DNA from: a virus | DNA: 38,562 nt | IMG/VR virus record: IMGVR_UViG_3300009788_000196 | Span: 1-38,562 of that record | Reading direction: 5' to 3' (one strand) | Shown here: positions 1-7,569 of the stretch, in pieces | How the letters are laid out: the number at the start of each line of letters is the position of its first letter | How positions within the stretch are numbered: the stretch's first letter is position 1 | Notes under the pieces: model-generated | What the model was told of the DNA's origin: nothing | The model's database searches: none | Seen by the model: the letters and a program-made list of their open reading frames with translations, nothing else | Made by a program: the position numbers and the translations under genes

Positions 1-489
1 CCCTGCTGCATAAACATAGAAAGTTATATCTGTTGAGGTATCCAATTTATTGAAGAAAAACCCGCCTGCTGAGACTGCTATTGCATGGCCCGTATCTGCA
101 GCGGTTAAGGTTGTATCGACTCCGCAAAGACCAAAAAGAAAGTCTGAAGTTGTTGCTTCGTCAAGGCTCATCTTCGCACCGAAATAAAACGGTTTTGCTG
201 AAACTGCTGCAAAAGCTGAACCTTTGACCTGGGAGCTATATCCGTTAAAATCAGTCGCCCCGGTTGTCATGGTAATAAGACTATTTGCCGTTACGCTATT
301 AACAGTCGTATTGGTTCCGGTCTCGGTCGCGATCCATGATGTCATTTCCCCGGTCGAGTCGTCTGTTGGTATACCATTTGACGGGATATATTTTGCAACT
401 TTATTACCCCATGCATCCAACCATCTGAAAGGTAGATTTTCATCTATCAATACCAGGCTATCATTTACTTGACTAAATTGATTAAACAT
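1..489 (-). CDS. Virion protein with beta-rich (LamG-like) character, C-terminus cut by window edge
   Basis: The 163 codons seen start at ATG 489 behind a strong AGGAGG site and stay open to the left edge, so the C-terminus is missing. The protein is rich in Thr, Ser, Ala and Gly. Its second half alternates hydrophobic strands (FYFGAKMSLDEA, AIAVSAGGFFFNK), a pattern that recalls beta-sandwich, LamG-like phage head proteins. It follows the capsid and decoration genes by 10 bp and probably belongs to the same late transcript. A capsid accessory or head-fibre role is inferred from position only. Confidence 0.6.
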   Translation of the reverse strand, partial: MFNQFSQVNDSLVLIDENLPFRWLDAWGNKVAKYIPSNGIPTDDSTGEMTSWIATETGTNTTVNSVTANSLITMTTGATDFNGYSSQVKGSAFAAVSAKPFYFGAKMSLDEATTSDFLFGLCGVDTTLTAADTGHAIAVSAGGFFFNKLDTSTDITFYVYAAG

Positions 490-499
490 TTTCTACCTC

Positions 500-922
500 C
501 TAAGTATTGAACGTTTCTACTGAAGTACCGCCGGTGACGGTATATCCCAAAATAGTAGTGTTAGCTACTGTCAATGTGTCTGTTTCACCGTTAGCCCATG
601 TTGCGGCGTCGCCTGATACAACTACAATCACCTCGCCTTCGACAAGTGTCATTGTGGTTGAGACTATTGTAGCGGTTCCCCCGCCAGTATCTGCAATTGA
701 TAGTATTGTTGCGAATGCCCCATCAAGCCATGTATGCACTGCTCCAGCTGCTGTCTGGACAGAGATTTTTACATCTCTTGTCCATGCCGAAGTCGTTATA
801 GTCCTATCAACAGTTTCGGGGTCTATGACTATTACCATATCCCCGGCACTTGCTAAATCACGAAGCAAAAAAGCCTCTTTCACTACAGGGGAAATGCCCT
901 CTTGTTTATTTATTACTGACAT
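500..922 (-). CDS. Putative capsid decoration protein
   Basis: The protein is 140 aa, starting at an ATG with a GGGGG-type ribosome binding site 11 bp after the capsid gene. It is soluble, has no membrane segment, and is rich in Val, Thr and Ala with alternating beta-strand-like stretches (MVIVIDPETV, ATIVSTTMTLVEGEVIVVV). In siphoviruses the slot just after the major capsid gene usually encodes a head decoration or stabilisation protein, and composition and length fit that. I did not recognise a specific family. Confidence 0.55.
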   Translation of the reverse strand: MSVINKQEGISPVVKEAFLLRDLASAGDMVIVIDPETVDRTITTSAWTRDVKISVQTAAGAVHTWLDGAFATILSIADTGGGTATIVSTTMTLVEGEVIVVVSGDAATWANGETDTLTVANTTILGYTVTGGTSVETFNT

Positions 923-932
923 ATTAAGCCCC

Positions 933-1907
933 CTAGCTTGTGCTTGTTCCGGTTACTGTACCATGGAAAAATGAAGATCCATAGTCAACACCCATCTGAC
1001 CGAATAACTGCCAATCTTCTGAGGCTCCAGTTTTAGCAAGCAGTTCCAAAGTCACTCTATTATCGCCGGCTGGTTTATTAGGTACAGGCTGAAAAACCAT
1101 TCCAAGTTTGCTCATGTTAGCTACAAGAATAGTTGCTGCAGGTACTCTAGGAACATAAACGATCCCCATTGTACCGAAATCAGTGATAATCTGCTGTATA
1201 GCGGATCCACCAATAGTTCTATCCATCGGTACGAAATCATAAGCATTTGTCAATTTCTGCTTATTCCACGCATCAACAAAAATGGTAAAACTTCCACCCT
1301 GAGTAAATGCGCCATTGTCAGCCATCTCTTTAAAGAGTGAATCCATGATTGTACGGGTAATATCAACACTACCGGCTGCTACTGTGTTAGTAACACTTGC
1401 GGTTATGATACCTCTCATTTTTGCTGCCACACCTGCGGATGTTGGAAGCTGATAAACCCCGTTTAATACAGAATATTCAAGATCCATTTTTATCTGATTC
1501 ATTGTTGCTTGAATCTGAAATGCAAGTTCATCCTGTACAGGATTTTCACCGGCCTCATCATAAGCGAATCCACTTGTGGATACCTCGACTCTTTTCAGTC
1601 TGTTTGCATTTGACAGTTTAACATAAGATACACTGACTTTTTCCTGAAATATCTGAGTAACATTTTTCTCGTTACTTCTGACATATCCGGTTGCAGTTGG
1701 TGCGGTTAATGAAGCTGTCTCTGTGATTGCTGGCTGACTTGCTGCTTCCTGGTCATAACTTGAACTCATTGCGAATTCATTAGCCTGAACATCGCCTGCC
1801 ATGGTGATCTGATCTAAAAATGGTGTTGCTATCTCTGAAGCTGTGAATAACTGCCCTGCGAAATTAGGCAAGTTCCAAAGTGTTCCTTGTCCTGATACAT
1901 TAGCCAT
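933..1907 (-). CDS. Major capsid protein
   Basis: The protein is 324 aa with an AGGAGG site 6 bp before the ATG. It lies directly after the scaffold gene and has the layout of the SU10/DUF5309-like HK97-fold capsid proteins: an N-terminal arm, a central acidic helix (DELAFQIQATMNQIKMDLEY) followed by 'SVLNG', and a C-terminal beta-rich domain. No N-terminal protease-cleaved delta domain is evident and scaffold is a separate gene. It forms the procapsid shell. The family assignment is by pattern; the capsid role is well supported by position between scaffold and decoration genes. Confidence 0.85.
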   Translation of the reverse strand: MANVSGQGTLWNLPNFAGQLFTASEIATPFLDQITMAGDVQANEFAMSSSYDQEAASQPAITETASLTAPTATGYVRSNEKNVTQIFQEKVSVSYVKLSNANRLKRVEVSTSGFAYDEAGENPVQDELAFQIQATMNQIKMDLEYSVLNGVYQLPTSAGVAAKMRGIITASVTNTVAAGSVDITRTIMDSLFKEMADNGAFTQGGSFTIFVDAWNKQKLTNAYDFVPMDRTIGGSAIQQIITDFGTMGIVYVPRVPAATILVANMSKLGMVFQPVPNKPAGDNRVTLELLAKTGASEDWQLFGQMGVDYGSSFFHGTVTGTSTS

Positions 1908-1936
1908 TGTGGCCTCCTATGCAACAGGACAATTTG

Positions 1937-2602
1937 TCACTGCTGCGGTTTTTTATTTTTTTTCATTAGTAATGTCAAAGCAAGCCCGGCATTCCCTGCC
2001 TCTCTTGCTGTTCTTATCTGTTCATCAATATCTTTCGGTGTTTCTATTTCTGATTTATTAGGCGGTGTGTTATTACCGTATAATTCTTTCTGAATCTTTT
2101 CTTTTTCTTCCTTAAGATATTCTGTGTTTTTTAAATGATAGGCTTCCATAGTTTCAACTGCTTTATCACCAAGATGCATAAACATATCAATGTCTCTGGT
2201 GTATCCAATTTCTTTGGCCTTCGCTGCAAGTGCTATTTTCAAGTCCTTTTCAGCATCAGATTTATCTCTCGCCTTTGCATTATCCTCAAGTTCCCTGATT
2301 CGTTTCTGTTCTGGTGTTTCTTCTGGGTTGGCTTCCTTGATTGCTTTTTCCCTTTCCTCTTTGAGTAACCCCGGTAATTTGTCAGTTTTGAACTTTGAAT
2401 CATGCTTTTCAATCGCTTGTGTTTCATGTTTCTTCAATCCCTTTTCAAATAACGGATTGCGCCCCATAAAATCAAGTGCTTGGTCTGGTGTGGTTATGCC
2501 TGATAATGGATCAAGATCTTTTTCAAGTTTTTCAACCTCAGATAAATCTATTCCTTCTGCTGGTGTAAAGTTTTCTTTTACATAATCAGCTATCTGTCCC
2601 AT
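1937..2602 (-). CDS. Capsid scaffolding protein (GP20-like)
   Basis: The protein is 221 aa. The start is placed at ATG 2602 (MGQIADY) because an AGGAGG site lies 6 bp upstream; a longer in-frame extension to 2632 lacks a site. It is highly charged and mostly helical, with a central Lys/Glu-rich coiled-coil stretch (residues about 65-180) and a basic C-terminus ending KKNKKPQQ. These are features of phage scaffolds that bind capsid subunits through a basic tail. It is preceded by its own promoter and leader hairpin and followed by the capsid gene. Confidence 0.8.
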   Translation of the reverse strand: MGQIADYVKENFTPAEGIDLSEVEKLEKDLDPLSGITTPDQALDFMGRNPLFEKGLKKHETQAIEKHDSKFKTDKLPGLLKEEREKAIKEANPEETPEQKRIRELEDNAKARDKSDAEKDLKIALAAKAKEIGYTRDIDMFMHLGDKAVETMEAYHLKNTEYLKEEKEKIQKELYGNNTPPNKSEIETPKDIDEQIRTAREAGNAGLALTLLMKKNKKPQQ

Positions 2603-2648
2603 GTTGCCTCCTGCCCTGCGGTTATTCCCCACGGCTAAACTTTGGGAG

Positions 2649-2675
2649 GTGGGAAGGGCACTACCTTCCTCTCAC
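2649..2675 (-). promoter_or_regulatory. Leader hairpin of the scaffold-capsid mRNA
   Basis: On the minus strand GGAAGG (2669-2664) pairs with CCTTCC (2657-2652), extended by GTG/CAC across a 3-nt bulge. It lies between the predicted promoter and the scaffold ribosome binding site. A stable 5' hairpin could protect this mRNA, which must be abundant; that role is inference. Confidence 0.4.
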
Positions 2676-2689
2676 AACCCTATTATAAT

Positions 2690-2717
2690 AATATATCACT
2701 TTACTAAAAAAGGTCAA
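2690..2717 (-). promoter_or_regulatory. Promoter for scaffold and capsid genes
   Basis: The minus strand reads TTGACC (2717-2712), a 16-bp spacer, then TATATT (2695-2690); TATTAT at 2693-2688 with an 18-bp spacer is an alternative -10. It sits just downstream of the terminator of the 2.8-3.4 kb cassette, so it would restart late transcription. It lacks the TAGGCTAGTAT motif found in most other promoters here. Confidence 0.55.
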
Positions 2718-2724
2718 GTGCAAT

Positions 2725-2748
2725 AAAAAAGCACCCGTTAAGGTGCTT
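2725..2748 (-). terminator. Rho-independent terminator
   Basis: On the minus strand AAGCACC pairs with GGTGCTT around a short loop (TTAAC or similar), followed by a run of six T. It ends the small accessory operon 3414-2780 and would also stop late transcription coming from the portal side, consistent with the new promoter directly after it. Confidence 0.8.
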
Positions 2749-2779
2749 GATTGATTATCATTAAAGAGTGTTAAGATAT

Positions 2780-2857
2780 CTAAATTGCTAAATATGCAAG
2801 AGCAATAAAGAACATTCCGGCAATCCCAAAAAATAAAATTTTATCAATAACTTTCAT
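2780..2857 (-). CDS. 25-aa single-pass membrane peptide
   Basis: ATG 2857 opens a 25-codon frame, almost wholly hydrophobic after residue 7 (ILFFGIAGMFFIALAYL), with a weak GGGGA site 8 bp upstream. It is the last gene of a three-gene cassette that has its own promoter and terminator. There is no recognisable family. The regular position and upstream site make it plausible, but such a short frame needs expression evidence. Confidence 0.4.
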   Translation of the reverse strand: MKVIDKILFFGIAGMFFIALAYLAI

Positions 2858-2869
2858 ATCATCTTCCCC

Positions 2870-3253
2870 TTATTCCGGTGGTATGTCTGCTGATTCTCTG
2901 CCTATGAACTCTTTTTTTGTGAAGGCTATAAAATCATTATCAAAAGGATCTGGGAAATAGTATAGACCATCCATATAATAAAGTATTTTAAGCCATCCTC
3001 TATCCTTATCAGTAAAGTTCCACCACAAATCTGATTTTGTTATCTCCTCATGTGTTGGTGCTTTGGGTTCTGGTTTGCGGTAACGGTATTTAGTGCCGAA
3101 CTTTATCACTGTTTCTATAATATCCATTCTTTCCATTCTAGTCTTGAAATATAACCGCCTTCCTGTTTCATCACCTATTTGATAAAACTCATAACCCCCT
3201 GTTAAAATATCAGGCGGTAAATTGTCGATCTGTAGCTCTTTCCATTCGTTCAT
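2870..3253 (-). CDS. Hypothetical accessory protein, 127 aa
   Basis: The start is placed at ATG 3253 (MNEWKEL), preceded by AAGGAG and overlapping the stop of the upstream membrane gene as ATGA. The longer frame to 3310 is only the shadow of that gene. It is a soluble, aromatic-rich, mixed-charge protein (WWNFTDKDRGWLKILYYM). I recognise no family. It lies in a cassette with its own regulated promoter inserted between the minor head and scaffold genes, so it is probably not structural but an accessory (moron-type) protein. Confidence 0.7.
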   Translation of the reverse strand: MNEWKELQIDNLPPDILTGGYEFYQIGDETGRRLYFKTRMERMDIIETVIKFGTKYRYRKPEPKAPTHEEITKSDLWWNFTDKDRGWLKILYYMDGLYYFPDPFDNDFIAFTKKEFIGRESADIPPE

Positions 3254-3414
3254 GATTTCTCCTTGTCCTCTTCTTGTTTCATAGCAAGAACTATAATAAC
3301 CCCTAACCATGATAAAAATAGTCCTAAAATAAACCCTACTCCGCCTTTACCTTTTTGGTTTCCTATCATTGTTGCTACTACAATTGATACAATCCAAAAT
3401 ATTACTAATGTCAT
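3250..3414 (-). CDS. 54-aa two-pass membrane protein
   Basis: ATG 3414 follows an AAGGAGG site. Two hydrophobic segments (about residues 3-17 and 26-45) are separated by the polar turn GNQKGKGG, with a charged C-terminus. The pattern resembles small bacterial inner-membrane proteins of unknown function. It is first in the accessory operon and translationally coupled to the next gene. A role in superinfection exclusion or host-envelope alteration is possible from type and context only. Confidence 0.65.
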   Translation of the reverse strand: MTLVIFWIVSIVVATMIGNQKGKGGVGFILGLFLSWLGVIIVLAMKQEEDKEKS

Positions 3415-3474
3415 GATGTCGCCTCCTTATATATTGCCCTATATTTCAGGGATTATAATTTAATTATATACTCT

Positions 3475-3503
3475 ATTCTACTCTTAATACTAGCCTAAGT
3501 CAA
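3475..3503 (-). promoter_or_regulatory. Promoter with TAGGCTAGTAT operator (accessory operon)
   Basis: The minus strand carries TTGACT (3503-3498), a 17-bp spacer and TAGAAT (3480-3475). The shared motif TAGGCTAGTAT (3497-3487) fills the spacer directly after the -35 box. It drives the three-gene cassette 3414-2780. A small CCCT/AGGG hairpin lies in the leader. Confidence 0.75.
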
Positions 3504-3515
3504 GGAAAATAAAAA

Positions 3516-4595
3516 CTATTTGAGCACCCATCGACCGGTTTTATTCTGTACCATGCCATTATCTTTTGCCCATGTATCGAAATCCTTGAATGTCATGGTT
3601 TCATTTTTACCTGTTACCGGATTTCTGCCTGTTCTTGTCTCAGGTGGTTGATCGTCAATAATTTCTATAGATCGACCTCTTTCGTTAATATCAAAACCGG
3701 CAACTCCACTATTTCCGATGATATCAACTTTAAGACCTCCAGGATAAGTGAATTGGTCGTTTTCATCTGTCAAAGTTCCATCTATGAATTGACTTTGCGC
3801 CCGTGTTCTATCGTCAAGTGTTTCTATCGCCTTACGTTTAATATCAAGCCCTTGAGATAATCCGTATTTGTGATCTGCATAAGCACCTGAATTCATGTTA
3901 CGGCCTGATTCCGTTCTAACCACTCGTAATGCTTGCGAGGCGGATCCGTCTAAAACCTTCTTGACATCCTTTGCAGTTTGGGTAAATGATTTCCCTTGAA
4001 TAAGCCCCTGGTTTATCGCTGTCTTAATACTTGCCAAATCGGACGCCCTGTTTTTAATCAAAGTCGCTGATAATGTCCCGTGTCGGGGTACGTATTTTGT
4101 AGGATTGCCGAAAGTTGCCTCGATCCTGTCTTGAACAGATTTTCTCAAACCATCCCATATTTTAGTAGTCCCTAACACTGAGGCTTCGACTACTGACGGA
4201 TTAAGTACGGCAAATGATAACGGTTCTATGCTTGCAAAGTCTAAAGCGAATTGTTGCCTGAAAAAGTTATTGATTGTTGATAGCTTCCCGGCTTCGACCG
4301 TCTGGTTTGCTGCTTTTAATGATGTTTTTAGATAGATATCTTTGACTGTTTTTTCAAGTGATGTAAGGCGATTAAACTTCGCTGCTTCTGTGAAGAGGAA
4401 TGCCGGATTTGCTTTTATTAACGCTGCAATCTGAGCAGGTGATTTATCGCCTAATACTTTATCGTATATCTTGCGTAAATCTTTATTGATTGCTGTGAGT
4501 GCTGTTTGATATTCTTTGATGATAATAGGCTCTAGCGCTTTGACTTCTTTTGCTGTGAGGTCGAAACCTTCTAAACCCATTTGTTCTAAATTCAT
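3516..4595 (-). CDS. Minor head protein, Mu F-like (SPP1 gp7 type)
   Basis: The protein is 359 aa. The C-terminal half shows the Phage_Mu_F head morphogenesis pattern: VVRTESGRNMNSGAYADH (about 226-243), then ETLDDRTRAQSQ (about 258-269) and LDIKRKAIE between them. The N-terminal half is helical. Family members are a few copies per virion, bind the portal and help procapsid assembly or DNA delivery. Its start overlaps the stop of the upstream small gene as ATGA. It lies between portal and scaffold, the usual place. Confidence 0.85.
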   Translation of the reverse strand: MNLEQMGLEGFDLTAKEVKALEPIIIKEYQTALTAINKDLRKIYDKVLGDKSPAQIAALIKANPAFLFTEAAKFNRLTSLEKTVKDIYLKTSLKAANQTVEAGKLSTINNFFRQQFALDFASIEPLSFAVLNPSVVEASVLGTTKIWDGLRKSVQDRIEATFGNPTKYVPRHGTLSATLIKNRASDLASIKTAINQGLIQGKSFTQTAKDVKKVLDGSASQALRVVRTESGRNMNSGAYADHKYGLSQGLDIKRKAIETLDDRTRAQSQFIDGTLTDENDQFTYPGGLKVDIIGNSGVAGFDINERGRSIEIIDDQPPETRTGRNPVTGKNETMTFKDFDTWAKDNGMVQNKTGRWVLK

Positions 4596-4762
4596 AGTTT
4601 AATAATATATCCTATTCTCTTAAAGAATTGTATAATAGCCTTTTTAATTAGAAATGATTTCTTATGTGTCTTGTCATATGAATCATTAAAAACTTCACTA
4701 AATGTTTTTTGTGGTGGATAGACTGTCAAATCTATCGGGAATACTTTTGATATTTCACTCAT
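4592..4762 (-). CDS. Hypothetical 56-aa protein coupled to the minor head gene
   Basis: ATG 4762 stands behind AGGAGG (6-bp gap), and the frame ends in an ATGA overlap with the minor head gene, so it is very likely translated. It is basic, with Lys-rich stretches (DKTHKKSF, FFKRIG). I recognise no family. It lies after the ParB-like cassette and may be a remnant or part of the head operon. Confidence 0.6.
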   Translation of the reverse strand: MSEISKVFPIDLTVYPPQKTFSEVFNDSYDKTHKKSFLIKKAIIQFFKRIGYIIKL

Positions 4763-4778
4763 ATTGCCTCCTGATAAT

Positions 4779-4794
4779 AGCCCCCGAAGGGGCT
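4779..4794. terminator. Strong hairpin, possible terminator of the ParB-like cassette
   Basis: AGCCCC and GGGGCT pair around a tetraloop (TTCG on the minus strand). It sits 8 bp after the ParB-like gene stop and 15 bp before the next ribosome binding site. The minus strand has no T-run after it (ATTATC), while the plus strand is followed by TTTGTGATTT, so the direction is uncertain. On the minus strand it may instead stabilise a 3' end. Confidence 0.45.
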
Positions 4795-4801
4795 TTGTGA
4801 T

Positions 4802-5560
4802 TTATAATCCAGAAGAAAATTTTATCCTATTTTTTAATCTCTTATTATATAAACTTGAAAATACTTCTGTATAATCAGCACTAATTTTACATTTAGCTAT
4901 ACTTCCAGGTGATTCATATAAAACACGCATCATCCTTTTATGGTCGTAATCAAGGTTTATTATGACCCCTAAAATAGCGGCTATAAATGGTCCACTATTT
5001 CTAAATCCTTTATACGATTCGCTACTATCACGTATATCATTTAAATGTTTTATCCTAGTAGCTATTTTTTCTCTTTGTCCATGTGTAAATGTTAATTCAC
5101 CTTTCCTGTATTTTTCTTTTGTCAACGTATTTTCTTTATTGCCAGTAACTGAAGCAATTCTTAATAAATGAGAAATCCTTAAACATTCCCTATCTACAAT
5201 ATTACTCATATAAACATAAGTTTCTTTGTCTAATGATACCCACATATTTAGAAAATCTTCGTTAGACCAATTTCTGCTAGTTGTGTTAACTGTTGATATT
5301 AAAATTGGCAATATTTCATCTGTAATATTAAACTGAATATACAACACTTCACTATTACATTTTCTAGCAGCTTCTAATCTGTGCTGACCGTCTACAACCA
5401 TATAATTCTGGTTTATTAAAATTGGTAGAATAAAACCGTGTTTTTTTATACTTTCCACAATTTTATCTATTCTAGGCATCATTATTTCCCTATTATAATT
5501 AAGCCTTTTAAATAAATCATAATCCTTTGTACTTCTAACTTCTGCTAATTCTAAGTTCAT
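4802..5560 (-). CDS. ParB/Srx-like nuclease-domain protein
   Basis: The protein is 252 aa, with the start at ATG 5560 behind GGAGG; an ATG 30 bp upstream lacks a site. Residues 20-70 carry the ParB N-terminal fold signature: a basic start (NYNREIMMPRIDKIVESI), HGFILPILI, then VVDGQHRLEAARK with the DGQHR motif (57-61). The rest has no visible ParB HTH or partner ParA, so classical plasmid partition is unlikely. Related phage proteins are ParB-like nucleases or regulators. It is a solitary gene with its own operator-bearing promoter inserted between portal and head genes. Confidence 0.75.
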   Translation of the reverse strand: MNLELAEVRSTKDYDLFKRLNYNREIMMPRIDKIVESIKKHGFILPILINQNYMVVDGQHRLEAARKCNSEVLYIQFNITDEILPILISTVNTTSRNWSNEDFLNMWVSLDKETYVYMSNIVDRECLRISHLLRIASVTGNKENTLTKEKYRKGELTFTHGQREKIATRIKHLNDIRDSSESYKGFRNSGPFIAAILGVIINLDYDHKRMMRVLYESPGSIAKCKISADYTEVFSSLYNKRLKNRIKFSSGL

Positions 5561-5586
5561 ATCAGAACCTCCATAAAATATTATGT

Positions 5587-5603
5587 TCAATGCAACGCAT
5601 TGA
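5587..5603. repeat. 17-bp inverted repeat upstream of the ParB-like gene
   Basis: TCAATGC-AAC-GCATTGA is a perfect 7-bp inverted repeat with a 3-bp centre, located between the -10 box and the ribosome binding site. It could be an operator (ParB-family proteins bind palindromes) or a leader hairpin. Confidence 0.6.
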
Positions 5604-5614
5604 TTTACCTTTAC

Positions 5615-5643
5615 AATATATCACATATACTAGCCCTTGTCAA
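5615..5643 (-). promoter_or_regulatory. Promoter with shared operator (ParB-like gene)
   Basis: The minus strand has TTGACA (5643-5638), a 17-bp spacer and TATATT (5620-5615). The spacer begins with AGGGCTAGTAT, a one-mismatch copy of the shared motif, abutting the -35 box. It starts 3 bp beyond the portal stop codon. Confidence 0.75.
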
Positions 5644-5645
5644 GA

Positions 5646-6998
5646 TTAGTCCTCTATATTCAATTCCAAATCAACCTCTTCTTGATCTCCCTCAAGTCTT
5701 AATAGTTCGGCTTCCACATCCTTCACGATATCTTCAGGAAGAAACTTCAACAATGTTTCTTTGCTCAATATACCGTTTAACTTAACCACCATGTCAATAA
5801 TTGCCGGTTTATCCATCGGTAAATTACGCTTTGATATTATCTCCATCTTATAATCATCCGTGTTGAATTTGCTGTTCATGGATATTACATCATTGATTAG
5901 TTTATTACGCTGTCTTAAGCCCTTGTAGAAATACATGTCAATTTTAGCTGCAAGGAATTCTAAGCCTATCAGTTTAAAAGCCATAGCCAAACCTGATTGT
6001 GCATTGACAAAGTTTTCATCTGAAAAGTCGGGTATCTTGATTGATTTGTGGAAGAACTTTTCAAGCCTTTCTGATACCATTGTGTAAAATTCTTTGACTC
6101 CGTTCAAATCTTTCTGTAGATACTGAGGCCATTTCTCGAACTGTTCAAGGTCGTCAATGATTTTCATTTCAACCAATTTATCGGCCATTTCTTTACCGAC
6201 TAATTGAGGAAATAAGGCAATCATAGCATTAAATCTGTCTACCTCATTTACTGACTTATTAAGTAGTTTATCGTTACCCGTGATGATATCTTTTTCGGCT
6301 TGAAATATTGATACTGTATCAGAGTTGATTGAATATATTGCGAGGGGTACTTCTGTATAAGGATATTTTGTGTCAAACTCTTCATCACGTATCCATGTAT
6401 TTTTCCCGTCTAATTTATTCCATCTCTCGGAAAATAAAGGACGATAAACATCAAGAAAATGATTCTTTCCACTAACCCAAAACCGTAATGCTGCTTCAAG
6501 TTTCCGTTTGATATCACTTGACCACAAAAGCACTATTTCAACATTAGGTATTTTCTTATATTCAGGTGTCATCATACTGGATAGTTTTAACTCTTCTGAT
6601 ACCCAAAACAATTCGTATGATTCGCCCTGTGTAATTCCAACCTCATAAAGCTGTGATGTTTCAAGTTCCATTTCATTATGTTCTGCAATCTCTTTTTGTA
6701 GTTCGATATACGGATCTAATTTAGCGGCCTTTTTGCTCGTGGCTTCCTCTTCGATAGTGGTGATATTCTCCCAGTTAATAGTAATATCACCAGCTCGCCC
6801 TGCATAACCACATAGAGTTTCAACTGCCATTTTTGCAAAGGGAATTGTAATCCTGTTATCGGGTTTCTTGTGTGGTGCTTCATTCAACGTCTCAGGATTA
6901 TTGCCCTTTACATACGCCCTATTCTCCCATATTAACAAATTACGCTTTCCCCGTATTGCGTCAAGTTCTTTTATTGTTTTATCGTCTATTACTGGCAT
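5646..6998 (-). CDS. Portal protein (SPP1 gp6-like)
   Basis: The protein is 450 aa. It shows the gp6-type portal pattern: an N-terminal block RGKRNLLIWENRAYVKG, PDNRITIPFAKMAVETLCGYA (about 46-66), a central acidic region on electron-rich helices, and a long C-terminal helical domain ending in an acidic tail (about 430-450). The dodecameric portal sits at one head vertex, takes in the terminase and later the connector. Position after terminase supports it. SD and start are ordinary. Confidence 0.9.
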   Translation of the reverse strand: MPVIDDKTIKELDAIRGKRNLLIWENRAYVKGNNPETLNEAPHKKPDNRITIPFAKMAVETLCGYAGRAGDITINWENITTIEEEATSKKAAKLDPYIELQKEIAEHNEMELETSQLYEVGITQGESYELFWVSEELKLSSMMTPEYKKIPNVEIVLLWSSDIKRKLEAALRFWVSGKNHFLDVYRPLFSERWNKLDGKNTWIRDEEFDTKYPYTEVPLAIYSINSDTVSIFQAEKDIITGNDKLLNKSVNEVDRFNAMIALFPQLVGKEMADKLVEMKIIDDLEQFEKWPQYLQKDLNGVKEFYTMVSERLEKFFHKSIKIPDFSDENFVNAQSGLAMAFKLIGLEFLAAKIDMYFYKGLRQRNKLINDVISMNSKFNTDDYKMEIISKRNLPMDKPAIIDMVVKLNGILSKETLLKFLPEDIVKDVEAELLRLEGDQEEVDLELNIED

Positions 6999-7001
6999 TG
7001 T

Positions 7002-7223
7002 TTAGCCTCCGTTAATAGGTGTATCGGTATTATTGGAAACAGGAGGTTTACTCATAAATATTTCACCTTCTTTTGCTTCCCACCAATATCCTTCATAGAA
7101 TATTTCAAACCCTGAATCTCTCATACAAATATTTAATTCTTCACCTGCATCTGATACAAACCCTATTCCGCTATATACTTCTTTTAAAATTATCTCACTA
7201 TTTTCATTAACTTCTAATTTCAC
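7002..7223 (-). CDS. Hypothetical 73-aa protein, GTG start
   Basis: The frame opens with GTG at 7223, 9 bp after the AGGGGG of the repeated junction sequence, and ends just before portal. It is acidic, with a compact beta-like pattern (GIGFVSDAGEELNICMRD, FEIFYEGYWWEAKEGEI). I recognise no family. Position next to portal hints at a small head- or packaging-associated role, but it may equally be one of the inserted tiny genes of this block. Confidence 0.6.
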   Translation of the reverse strand: MKLEVNENSEIILKEVYSGIGFVSDAGEELNICMRDSGFEIFYEGYWWEAKEGEIFMSKPPVSNNTDTPINGG

Positions 7224-7239
7224 AATCGCCCCCTATAAG

Positions 7240-7353
7240 CTAATCCGTAAATTTATTAATATTATTTTCTTCTTTATACCCTTTTTTATACCCTATATTA
7301 TATAATATCCGTGATACCACAATAGTTAATATTACAATTAAAACAATTTCCAT
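7240..7353 (-). CDS. 37-aa single-pass membrane peptide
   Basis: ATG 7353 follows the AGGGGG of one junction repeat; the stop TAG at 7242-7240 lies inside the next. The N-terminal 18 residues form one hydrophobic segment (IVLIVILTIVV), followed by a Lys/Tyr/Glu-rich tail. No known family. The regular repeat-bounded layout supports it as a gene. Confidence 0.5.
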   Translation of the reverse strand: MEIVLIVILTIVVSRILYNIGYKKGYKEENNINKFTD

Positions 7354-7368
7354 ATCTCCCCCTATAAG

Positions 7369-7560
7369 CTAATCATTCATAAACTCTTCTACAGTATCAA
7401 ACGAATCTGCTTTATATATTTCCATTCCCCATAAAAGCCAATGAAATCCGAAAGATGGCCCTATTGAAATCCTGAAAGTAGGTATCAGATAGAATCCATA
7501 TCCTCTTCTGTAATCTTTCAATCCTAATAAGTCTATGTGCAATTTATTTCTCTGTATCAT
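7369..7560 (-). CDS. Hypothetical 63-aa protein
   Basis: ATG 7560 is preceded by AGGGG from a junction repeat and the stop TAG lies in the next repeat. It has an aromatic, glycine-rich centre (GYGFYLIPTFRISIGPSFGF) and an acidic end (EEFMND). It may be membrane-associated (WLLWGMEIY), but no clear transmembrane helix is present. Unrecognised; likely a non-structural inserted gene. Confidence 0.55.
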   Translation of the reverse strand: MIQRNKLHIDLLGLKDYRRGYGFYLIPTFRISIGPSFGFHWLLWGMEIYKADSFDTVEEFMND

Positions 7561-7569
7561 AATTATCCC

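Noticed and set aside
2633-2690. CRISPR-like or tandem repeat near the capsid promoter
   Set aside because: Only a single hairpin and AT-rich stretches are present; no regular repeat units. No CRISPR array was seen anywhere in the window.
4802-5560. Plasmid partition system
   Set aside because: The ParB-like protein lacks an HTH domain and there is no ParA gene or cluster of repeated parS-like sites.
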